DNA of 5,231 nucleotides. Origin: Planctomycetota bacterium. Its GTDB lineage: Bacteria > Planctomycetota > Planctomycetia > Isosphaerales > Isosphaeraceae. The position numbers and the translations under genes were made by a program. The notes beneath the pieces are model-generated. The model ran no database searches and was not told the origin of the DNA. It saw only the letters and a list, made by a program, of their open reading frames with translations. Shown piece after piece: positions 1 to 4,900 of the stretch (position 1 is the stretch's first letter; each line of letters opens with the position of its first letter). Where the stretch lies: positions 1-5,231 of the forward strand of contig JAJYDH010000447.1 of assembly GCA_021777685.1 (NCBI GenBank), in the 5' to 3' direction.

Positions 1-1
1 A

Positions 2-1645
2 ATCCGCCTGCCCAACTTCCTGCTCAACGCCTCGGCCCAGGGGGAGAGCAAGGGCGGGATGATCGGCGTGATGTTCATGGCCCTGACCCTGACGATCACG
101 TCGTTCACCTGCACCTTCCCGGTGGTCGGCGGGCTGCTGGTGATGGCGGCGGGGGGGGATTACATCTACCCGGTGATCGGCCTGGCGACGTTCGCCTCGG
201 TCCTGGCGTTCCCGTTCCTGCTGCTCGCCCTCTCGCCCGGCCTGCTGTCGAAGATGCCCAAGAGCGGCGACTGGATGAACACGGTCAAGGTCGTGGGCGG
301 CCTGATCGAGATCGGCGCCGCGTTCAAGTTCATCAACACGGCCGAGTGCGTGTTCGTGGTCCCCTCGGAAGCCTGGTTCAATGCTTACACGGTGTTGACG
401 ATCTGGGTGGTGCTGGCCCTGATCTGCGGGATCTACCTCCTGGGCCTGTTCCGGACCGACCACGATTACGAGGAGGTCAAGGTCGGCCCCGGCCGGATCG
501 TCGGCGGCTGGCTGTTCCTGAGCCTCGCGCTCTTCCTGGCCCCCGCCCTGTTCGGCCGGCCGCCGCAGAGTAAGATCTGGTATCTCGTCGTCGGCCTCCT
601 GCCGGCCGACGCGGGCGACCTGAAGGCCCCGGTCGGCACCGGCGGCGGCGAGGCCCTGGCGAAGTCGGCGACCTCGACCGACCCCAAGAAGGCCGAGCGC
701 GAGCAGACCGCCTTCCACGGCGTCGCCTGGGGGATGAGTTACGAAGGGGCGCTGGAGAAGGCCAGGGCGGAAGGCAAGCCGGTGCTGATTGACTTCACCG
801 GCGTCAATTGCGCCAATTGCCGCCTGATGGAGCAGGAGGTCCTGCCCCGCGAGGAAGTCGCCCAGGTCCTCGGCAAGTTCGTGACGATCCAGCTCTACAC
901 CGACATCGTGCCCATCAAGTCGATCGCCCAGGAATCCCGGATCGAGCTGGCGGAGAAGAACCTCGACCGCGAGATCAAGCTGACCGACGAGGCGACGAAC
1001 CCGAACTACGTCATCGTCGACCCCGACGGAAAGCTCCTCGGCAAGATGGGCGGCAAGGTCCCCGCCGAGAAGTTCGTCGGGTTTCTCAATGGTGGGCTGT
1101 CGAGATTCCAGGAATGCTATCGCTCGGCCAAGGGATCAACTCCCAATCCCGCGGCGAAGCAGGCGACATCGCCCGATCCGAAACGGGTCGAGCGCGAGCA
1201 ATCCAACGTTCACGGCGTCACCTGGAGGATGAGCTTCGAGGCGGCGATGGAGAAGTCCCGGGCGGTGAAGAAGCCGGTCCTCATCAACTTCACCGGCGCC
1301 AACGACGCGAATAGCCGATGGGTGGAGGTGGAACTTTTCCCACGACCCGAGGTCGTCGAAAAGCTCCACGACTTCGTAACCGTTCAGCTTTTCGTCGATA
1401 TCCTTCCGATCCGGTCGCTCGATGAGGCGGCTCGGGCCAAGCTGGCCGATGAGAACCTCAATCGGGAAATCTCGTTGATCGACGAGGTCACCACCCCTTC
1501 ATACGTGGCGCTCGATCTCGATGGGAGAGTCCTTGGGAAGCTCGGGGGAAAGGTCTCGACCGAGGCGTTCGTCGGATTTCTCAACGATGCGCTGGCCAGT
1601 TTCAAACGATCTCCGAAAGTCGTCGGGGAGGGCTCGCTCGGTTGA
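2..1645 (+). CDS. DsbD-like thiol:disulfide interchange protein with two tandem thioredoxin domains, 5' truncated
   Basis: DsbD-family proteins carry electrons across the inner membrane to reduce periplasmic disulfides. The frame is open from base 2, and the ATG at 59 is internal, so the N-terminal part lies outside the window. Counting from that ATG, residues about 3-166 hold roughly five hydrophobic segments. The first contains SFTCTFP (Cys codon 110-112), which resembles a conserved intramembrane redox cysteine of DsbD. Residues about 210-350 form a thioredoxin-like domain with a CANC motif (cysteine codons 809-811 and 818-820), as in the DsbD gamma domain. Residues about 375-515 repeat this domain at a constant offset of 495 nt without gaps, at about 57% identity counted by eye. 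In the copy the motif reads DANS (1304-1315), so both catalytic cysteines are gone, although the TxP loop (cis-proline) and core remain. The TGA stop is at 1643-1645. The family call is firm. The role of the second domain is unknown. Confidence 0.88.
   Translation: MRLPNFLLNASAQGESKGGMIGVMFMALTLTITSFTCTFPVVGGLLVMAAGGDYIYPVIGLATFASVLAFPFLLLALSPGLLSKMPKSGDWMNTVKVVGGLIEIGAAFKFINTAECVFVVPSEAWFNAYTVLTIWVVLALICGIYLLGLFRTDHDYEEVKVGPGRIVGGWLFLSLALFLAPALFGRPPQSKIWYLVVGLLPADAGDLKAPVGTGGGEALAKSATSTDPKKAEREQTAFHGVAWGMSYEGALEKARAEGKPVLIDFTGVNCANCRLMEQEVLPREEVAQVLGKFVTIQLYTDIVPIKSIAQESRIELAEKNLDREIKLTDEATNPNYVIVDPDGKLLGKMGGKVPAEKFVGFLNGGLSRFQECYRSAKGSTPNPAAKQATSPDPKRVEREQSNVHGVTWRMSFEAAMEKSRAVKKPVLINFTGANDANSRWVEVELFPRPEVVEKLHDFVTVQLFVDILPIRSLDEAARAKLADENLNREISLIDEVTTPSYVALDLDGRVLGKLGGKVSTEAFVGFLNDALASFKRSPKVVGEGSLG
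680..1105 (+). repeat. Internal tandem duplication, unit 1: redox-competent thioredoxin domain
   Basis: This coding unit runs from PKKAERE to FLNGGLSRF. It includes the W-x-MS helix start, KPVLIDFTG before the active site, CANC, the TNPNY loop containing the probable cis-proline, and the DPDGKLLGKMGGKV hairpin. It aligns gap-free with the unit about 495 nt downstream. It keeps both active-site cysteines, so it is the unit expected to exchange electrons with the membrane domain. Confidence 0.85.
1175..1600 (+). repeat. Internal tandem duplication, unit 2: cysteine-less thioredoxin domain
   Basis: This second copy runs from PKRVERE to FLNDALASF. Conserved fold positions match unit 1 (KPVLINFTG, TTPSY, DGRVLGKLGGKV), but the active site reads DANS instead of CANC. 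Third codon positions hold visibly more A and T (for example AAT, GAT, CTT, CGA, GTA) than in the upstream membrane part. The frame is intact with no stops, which argues for a retained structural or binding role rather than a dead remnant. That function is an inference. Confidence 0.85.
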
Positions 1646-1664
1646 AGTGTCGCGTAGGAGTCGT

Positions 1665-1717
1665 GTAGGCTGGGTCTGGACCCAGTTTTGGAATCGCTGG
1701 GTCGAGACCCAGCCTAC
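1665..1717. repeat. REPIN-like palindromic element (GTAG...CTAC), family 1
   Basis: Two 21-bp arms (1665-1685 and 1697-1717) are inverted copies matching at 20 of 21 positions, with an 11-nt spacer. Each arm starts, reading inward, with GTAG and then contains its own small hairpin, CTGGGTC facing GACCCAG. A GTAG tetranucleotide next to a short palindrome, with two copies head to head, is the known architecture of REP doublets mobilised by REP-associated tyrosine transposases (RAYTs). It lies between convergent genes, 19 bp after the DsbD-like stop and 34 bp from the toxin stop. It could also act as a two-way transcription barrier, but there is no T-tract to support classical termination. Confidence 0.7.
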
Positions 1718-1751
1718 GAGCCTTGGACGGGTTCCCGCGCTTGGGGTCGAT

Positions 1752-2099
1752 TCACGGGACGCCGAGCGCAACCCTCAGGCAGTCATCGACCTGAGCCATC
1801 GTCGCGGCCGAGAGCGATCCCAGGACGCGCAGGATATCGCCCTGGTGCATCGTGAGCAGATTTGTCGCGATCAGTGCCGAATCCCTCGCGAGCCCGCATC
1901 CGGGCTCGGCCGACAGCTCGATCAGATGTTGCGAGGCTTCGTGGACGCGAGTGATGTTGCCGGAGATCTGCGCGACGATCGTGTTCGTCAGCCGGGCGTT
2001 GTCCCGGTCATTCTGAACGACCAGCGCGGGACGGACCTTGGCACCACCCGTCGTGAACGGGTAATCGACGAGCACGACATCGCCGCGATTCACCCTCAT
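1752..2099 (-). CDS. mazF: MazF/PemK-family toxin (predicted endoribonuclease)
   Basis: The protein has 115 residues, the usual MazF length. Family toxins cleave RNA in the cytoplasm until bound by their antitoxin. It opens with RGDVVLVDYPF (residues 5-15), followed by the diagnostic K-V-RPALVV block (21-28), which carries the arginine implicated in catalysis. Next come TIVAQIS (40-46), holding the polar residue of the second catalytic strand, and the C-terminal LLTMHQGDILRVLGSL segment that matches the end of the PemK fold. The start ATG overlaps the upstream antitoxin stop as ATGA (2096-2099). No purine-rich ribosome binding site precedes it, so translation probably depends on coupling to the antitoxin, as is common in such pairs. 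The family assignment is strong. Cleavage specificity cannot be read from sequence. Confidence 0.88.
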   Translation of the reverse strand: MRVNRGDVVLVDYPFTTGGAKVRPALVVQNDRDNARLTNTIVAQISGNITRVHEASQHLIELSAEPGCGLARDSALIATNLLTMHQGDILRVLGSLSAATMAQVDDCLRVALGVP

Positions 2100-2338
2100 G
2101 TGCGGGGGTCGAGGACGTTGTATTCGTCCATTTGCGGGTCGTCCCAGCCGTCTTGCCCGAAGACTTTCATCGCGAGAGGGTAGGCGGCCCGCATGTCTTC
2201 GGCCAGGGCGCGGATGCGGTCGTAGACGTCGGCCCTGAGGATGACGTACTCGGTTTGTGTCTCGGGATCGGCGAGTCGAACAGGTTCTTCACCCGCGCCC
2301 TGAATCTCCTGCCGCTGTTCAGGGGTCAAAGTGGTCAT
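2096..2338 (-). CDS. Putative antitoxin partner of the MazF-like toxin
   Basis: This is an 80-residue protein directly upstream of the toxin in the same operon, sharing the ATGA overlap. I do not recognise a named DNA-binding domain. It begins MTTLTPEQRQEIQ, then has a short beta-like stretch EPVRLADPETQTEYVILRADVYDRIRAL (residues 18-45, hydrophobic/charged alternation) and an acidic, likely flexible tail (GWDDPQMDEYNVLDP, 64-78). Such tails often thread into the toxin in MazE-type antitoxins. A good ribosome binding site, AGAAGGA (complement of 2346-2352), lies 7 nt before the ATG. The antitoxin role is inferred from size, gene order, overlap and the acidic tail. It may belong to a PHD/YefM-like or an unnamed antitoxin family. 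Confidence 0.68.
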   Translation of the reverse strand: MTTLTPEQRQEIQGAGEEPVRLADPETQTEYVILRADVYDRIRALAEDMRAAYPLAMKVFGQDGWDDPQMDEYNVLDPRT

Positions 2339-2364
2339 GGGGCGTTCCTTCTGATGATCCGAGC

Positions 2365-2393
2365 ATTGTAACCGAAGTTAGCCTGGTAGTCGC
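2365..2393 (-). promoter_or_regulatory. Candidate promoter of the toxin-antitoxin operon
   Basis: On the minus strand, TACAAT (complement of 2365-2370) is a good -10 match, one base from consensus. Exactly 17 nt upstream lies GCGACT (complement of 2388-2393), a weak -35 with 3 of 6 matches. Transcription would start about 20 nt before the antitoxin ATG. It sits in the 85-bp gap after purM, so the module could be expressed independently of purM. Planctomycete promoter consensus is poorly defined, hence low confidence. Confidence 0.35.
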
Positions 2394-2423
2394 ATGTCGG
2401 AAGGCCGAAAACCAGGGTCGGAG

Positions 2424-3500
2424 TCAGTCGCCCATATCATCCCACTCCACCGTCCGGTCGCCGTCAACCACCTCGCCGATGACCCAGGCGGGCAGGTCGA
2501 CTTCGGTCCGGAGGTAGCGGGTGATGGCGTCGGCGTAATATTCGGCGACGATCAGGACGAGGCCGATCCCCATGTTGAAGACTCGGAACATCTCCGCGTC
2601 GGGGACGTTGCCGATCGACTGGAGCCAGGGGAAGACCTTGGGAACGTCCCAGGACTTCCGGAGGCGGATGCCGCAGCCCTCCGGGAGGATGCGGGGCGGG
2701 TTGTCGATGAGGCCGCCGCCCGTGATGTGGGCGATCCCGTGGACGATCCGCTTGACCCGGTAATGGCGGTACACCGTCTTCAGCGCCCGGACGTAAATCC
2801 TGGTCGGCTTGAGGAATTCGTCGGCCACGGTGCAGCCCAGCTCGGGGACGAACGAGTCGGGCTGGAGCCCCGCTCCGTCGAAGGCGAGCTTCCTCGCCAG
2901 GCTGTAGCCGTTCGAGTGCAGGCCCGAGCTGGCCAGGCCGATCACCTTGTCCCCCGGCCGGATCTCCTTGCCGTCGAGGATCTGCTTGCGGTCGACCACC
3001 CCGAGGCAGAAGCCGGCCAGGTCGTACTCGCCCGCGTGGTAGAAGTCGGGCAGGATCGCCGTCTCGCCGCCGAGCAGGGCGCATTCGGCCTCGACGCAGC
3101 CGTCGCTGATCCCCTGGACCACCTTCTCGGTCAAGCTCGGGTCGTCGCGGCTCATCGCGACGTAGTCGAGGAACAGCAGGGGCTCGGCCCCGGCGCACAG
3201 GCAGTCGTTGACCGACATCGCGACAAGGTCGATCCCGACGGTCTCGTGCCGGCCGGTCGCGAACGCCAGCTTCAGCTTGGTGCCGACGCCGTCGGTCGAG
3301 GCGACCAGGACCGGGTCGCGATAGGTCCGGGTGAACAGGCCGATGTTGGCGTCGAGCCGGAAGAGGCCGGCGAACCCGCCGGGCCACTCGATCACTCGGG
3401 GGGTGTAGGTGCGCCTGAGCAGCCGGGGCAGCAGGGCCATCGTCTGCTCGTAAGCGTCGAGGTCGACGCCGGAGGATTTGTAATCGATCGGCTCGGGCAT
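2424..3500 (-). CDS. purM: Phosphoribosylformylglycinamidine cyclo-ligase (AIR synthetase)
   Basis: PurM closes the imidazole ring in purine biosynthesis: FGAM + ATP gives AIR + ADP + Pi (EC 6.3.3.1), in the cytoplasm. The protein has 358 residues, close to the family norm of about 345. It begins with the characteristic DYKSSGVD (6-13). Family motifs follow in order: STDGVGTKLKLA (68-79, ATP/substrate loop), VNDCLCAGAEPLLFLDY (97-113), GGETA (144-148), SSGLHSNGYSLAR (191-203), HITGGGLIDNPPRILP (258-273) and FNMGIG (308-313). The start at 3500 is fixed by the family N-terminus, though no clear ribosome binding site precedes it. The gene is divergent from the cytochrome gene. The next gene downstream on the same strand is the antitoxin, which probably has its own promoter. 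Other pur genes are not in the window, consistent with scattered purine genes. Confidence 0.97.
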   Translation of the reverse strand: MPEPIDYKSSGVDLDAYEQTMALLPRLLRRTYTPRVIEWPGGFAGLFRLDANIGLFTRTYRDPVLVASTDGVGTKLKLAFATGRHETVGIDLVAMSVNDCLCAGAEPLLFLDYVAMSRDDPSLTEKVVQGISDGCVEAECALLGGETAILPDFYHAGEYDLAGFCLGVVDRKQILDGKEIRPGDKVIGLASSGLHSNGYSLARKLAFDGAGLQPDSFVPELGCTVADEFLKPTRIYVRALKTVYRHYRVKRIVHGIAHITGGGLIDNPPRILPEGCGIRLRKSWDVPKVFPWLQSIGNVPDAEMFRVFNMGIGLVLIVAEYYADAITRYLRTEVDLPAWVIGEVVDGDRTVEWDDMGD

Positions 3501-3525
3501 GGTCGTCCGCGGGTCTGGGAGGATC

Positions 3526-3551
3526 GTCGACGCCCGGTCATGCCGGTCGAC
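3526..3551. repeat. Imperfect inverted repeat in the purM leader
   Basis: GTCGAC at 3526-3531 and at 3546-3551, with inner CCGG pairs, form a short stem around TCATG with a 2-nt bulge. It ends 25 nt before the purM ATG and would be inside its 5' leader if the candidate promoter at 3561-3589 is right. It could be a leader hairpin or protein site. In GC-rich DNA it may also be chance. Confidence 0.3.
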
Positions 3552-3560
3552 TCGTCCGCC

Positions 3561-3589
3561 AGTGTACCCCAGGGATCAACCACCTCCAA
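3561..3589 (-). promoter_or_regulatory. Candidate purM promoter
   Basis: On the minus strand, TTGGAG (complement of 3584-3589) and TACACT (complement of 3561-3566) are separated by 17 nt. They match the sigma-70 hexamers at 3 and 4 of 6 positions. The implied leader is about 54 nt. Correct spacing and placement in the 228-bp divergent region support it. The hexamer matches alone are weak. Confidence 0.33.
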
Positions 3590-3632
3590 ACGTCCCTCCG
3601 TCGGATCATCCTCCGGAAGTCCGCCGAGGTGC

Positions 3633-3661
3633 TTGATCGGGCCCGGCCCGGGCACTATGTT
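3633..3661 (+). promoter_or_regulatory. Candidate promoter of the cytochrome gene
   Basis: TTGATC (3633-3638) and TATGTT (3656-3661) each match the sigma-70 hexamers at 4 of 6 positions with an exact 17-nt spacer. The spacer contains a GC-only palindrome, GCCCGG-C-CCGGGC (3641-3653), which could serve as an operator. The start site would fall about 60 nt before the cytochrome ATG. Confidence 0.4.
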
Positions 3662-3728
3662 GGACGGGCAGAGGCCTGGCCCCCAGACCGCTTTCCTTCC
3701 CCTTGAACTCGATTCGGAGCGTCGCCAG

Positions 3729-4154
3729 ATGTTGCGGAAATTCGCGATCCTGTCGGTCACACTCATCACCCTGGCCGGGCTCTCCTTCGCCGCCGACGAT
3801 GACGAGACGCCGACGGGCAAGATCATGGAGCAGATCCAGAACAAGACCAACGCGCTCCGGAAGGCCACCCGGACCAAGGCCGACTTCGCCAAGAGCACCA
3901 AGGTGATCACCACCGACACCGAGGCCGTCGTCAAGCTCGCCAAGGAAGCCCGCGAGATCAAGGAGCCGGCCGAGAAGGAGAAGAAGCCCCTGGCCGCCTA
4001 CCAGAAGCTCATGGACGACATGATCAAGTCGGCCGAGGACCTCTCCAAGCTCGCCAACAAGTCCGGTTCCACCCAGATCCAGGCCAAGGAAGCCTTCACC
4101 GCCTACACCAAGACCTGCGCCGCCTGCCATGAGGTCTTCAAGAAGGACGAGTGA
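3729..4154 (+). CDS. Exported class II-like c-type cytochrome (C-terminal CAACH)
   Basis: The protein has 141 residues. Residues 1-21 are a Sec signal peptide: a basic MLRK start, a hydrophobic core, and an SFA-ADD cleavage site. The mature part is strongly helical, rich in Lys, Glu and Ala, and ends with one haem-binding motif, CAACH (C130, C133, H134; bases 4116-4130). A single CxxCH close to the C-terminus after a helical bundle is the layout of class II cytochromes (c' and c-556 types). M33, about residue 12 after cleavage, lies where low-spin members carry a methionine ligand, but this is inference. The ATG at 3729 is chosen because it begins the signal peptide and has GGAG (3716-3719) 9 nt upstream. 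The frame is open much further upstream, but only as antisense shadow of purM. Likely role: periplasmic electron carrier with an unknown partner. Confidence 0.85.
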   Translation: MLRKFAILSVTLITLAGLSFAADDDETPTGKIMEQIQNKTNALRKATRTKADFAKSTKVITTDTEAVVKLAKEAREIKEPAEKEKKPLAAYQKLMDDMIKSAEDLSKLANKSGSTQIQAKEAFTAYTKTCAACHEVFKKDE

Positions 4155-4177
4155 GGTCGGAATCTTCTAGAATTCTG

Positions 4178-4261
4178 GTAGGGCGGGTGAGCGGAAGCGA
4201 AACCCGCCAATGCCCGTCGAGGCCGTCTCCGGCGGGTTTCGCTTCCGCTCACCCGCCCTAC
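4178..4261. repeat. REPIN-like palindromic element (GTAG...CTAC), family 2
   Basis: Two 31-bp arms (4178-4208 and 4231-4261) are perfect inverted copies around a 22-nt spacer. Each arm starts, reading inward, with GTAG and then an imperfect hairpin, GGCGGGT facing ACCCGCC around GAGCGGAAGCGAA. This is the layout of a RAYT-mobilised REP doublet. The sequence is unrelated to the element at 1665-1717, but the architecture is the same. It fills the gap between convergent genes nearly symmetrically, 23 bp from the cytochrome stop and 22 bp from the stop of the minus-strand gene. The perfect arm match suggests recent insertion or conversion. No RAYT gene is in the window, so mobilisation would be in trans. 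Confidence 0.82.
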
Positions 4262-4283
4262 AAATATCGTCCGAGCCGTCGCT

Positions 4284-4883
4284 TCAAGCCTGCCGGCCCT
4301 CGATCGCCAGCAGGAGGATGACCGTCGCCACCGCCAGCGGCCGGGGCAGGACGCCGTCGGCGTCGTGGGTCAGGTCGACGTGGAACTTCTGGACGAAGAT
4401 GTTGAGATTTTGCGTCATCGTCCCGACGACCTGGCCGTCGACTTCGATGTGGAACGTCTGGGGCAGCAGGAGGGAGGCGACGTCGACCAGCCTGCGGACG
4501 GCCGCCTTCCACGCGCTGTCCTCGGTGACTCGCCCCCGGACGACCCCCGAGGCGTCGAGGATCTCCCAGGAGTCGCGGAACATCGACGACCAGCCCTTGC
4601 GTCGGAGCGTGCCGATGTGTTCCCCGGTCTGCGAGTCCGTGACCTGATACGCGGCGCTGAAGTCGACGATCCGATCGGCCGCGATCCGTAGTAGCTCGGC
4701 CCCGCCAACCTCGCCGTCGTGGACCCGGATGTCCTCCTTCAGGCGGAACGCCTTTTGTTCCGAGCCGGCTAGCGGCCGGCCATCGAGGGTCGAGATGGTG
4801 AAGCCGGCCCCCAGCAGCTTGAAGACCTTGCGACGGGCCAGAAACTGGTCGTGACGATAGATTTCGGGCAACGCTGCGGGCAT
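4284..4883 (-). CDS. LURP-one-related / tubby-C-terminal-like (scramblase-related) domain protein
   Basis: The protein has 199 residues and no signal peptide, so it is probably cytoplasmic. The pattern is that of the LURP-one/scramblase-related tubby-like fold: YRHDQFLARRKVFKLLGAGFTI (residues 9-30), then repeated beta strands with turns (STLDGRPLAG, AFRLKEDIRV, LLRIAADRIVDFSAAYQVTD, GTLRRKGWSSMFRDSWEILD). PQTFHIEVDGQVVGTM follows (141-156), and a hydrophobic terminal helix (RPLAVATVILLLAIEGRQ, 181-198) matches the buried central helix of that fold. Recognition is from memory of the family pattern. Function in bacteria is unknown. The start at 4883 has a strong ribosome binding site, AGAGAGGA (complement of 4890-4897), 6 nt upstream. 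It is divergent from the lipoate ligase-like gene and convergent with the cytochrome gene across the palindromic element. Confidence 0.72.
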   Translation of the reverse strand: MPAALPEIYRHDQFLARRKVFKLLGAGFTISTLDGRPLAGSEQKAFRLKEDIRVHDGEVGGAELLRIAADRIVDFSAAYQVTDSQTGEHIGTLRRKGWSSMFRDSWEILDASGVVRGRVTEDSAWKAAVRRLVDVASLLLPQTFHIEVDGQVVGTMTQNLNIFVQKFHVDLTHDADGVLPRPLAVATVILLLAIEGRQA

Positions 4884-4900
4884 GAGATATCCTCTCTGGA

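Noticed and set aside
1175..1645. Second thioredoxin unit as a decaying pseudogene segment
   Set aside because: The frame is open without indels for over 140 codons and hydrophobic-core and turn positions are conserved. Only the active site is changed.
1521..2183. Plus-strand 220-codon open frame across the DsbD end, the palindromic element and the toxin
   Set aside because: It overlaps a convincing DsbD C-terminus in another frame and is antisense to MazF. The product is Arg/Ser-rich with no recognisable fold.
2394..3728. Long plus-strand open frame running antisense through purM into the cytochrome gene
   Set aside because: It is the complement shadow of a high-GC gene. Its translation is Val/Gly/Asp/Arg-rich without domains, while the minus strand encodes a complete PurM. 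Only the part from 3729, beginning with a signal peptide, is real.
3392..4130. Minus-strand open frames over the cytochrome gene
   Set aside because: They are antisense to a gene with a signal peptide and CxxCH motif. One is a Gly/Leu repeat artefact of Lys/Glu/Ala codons, and the other only shares purM upstream sequence.
4166..4175. Adjacent XbaI and EcoRI sites (TCTAGAATTC), suggesting a cloning scar
   Set aside because: Overlapping palindromes in a short AT-richer patch. Flanking sequence is continuous native DNA and there is no vector sequence, so chance is sufficient.
4178..4261. Classical intrinsic terminator or CRISPR repeat
   Set aside because: There is no T-tract after either arm, and the two copies are inverted rather than direct and regularly spaced, so a REP doublet fits better.
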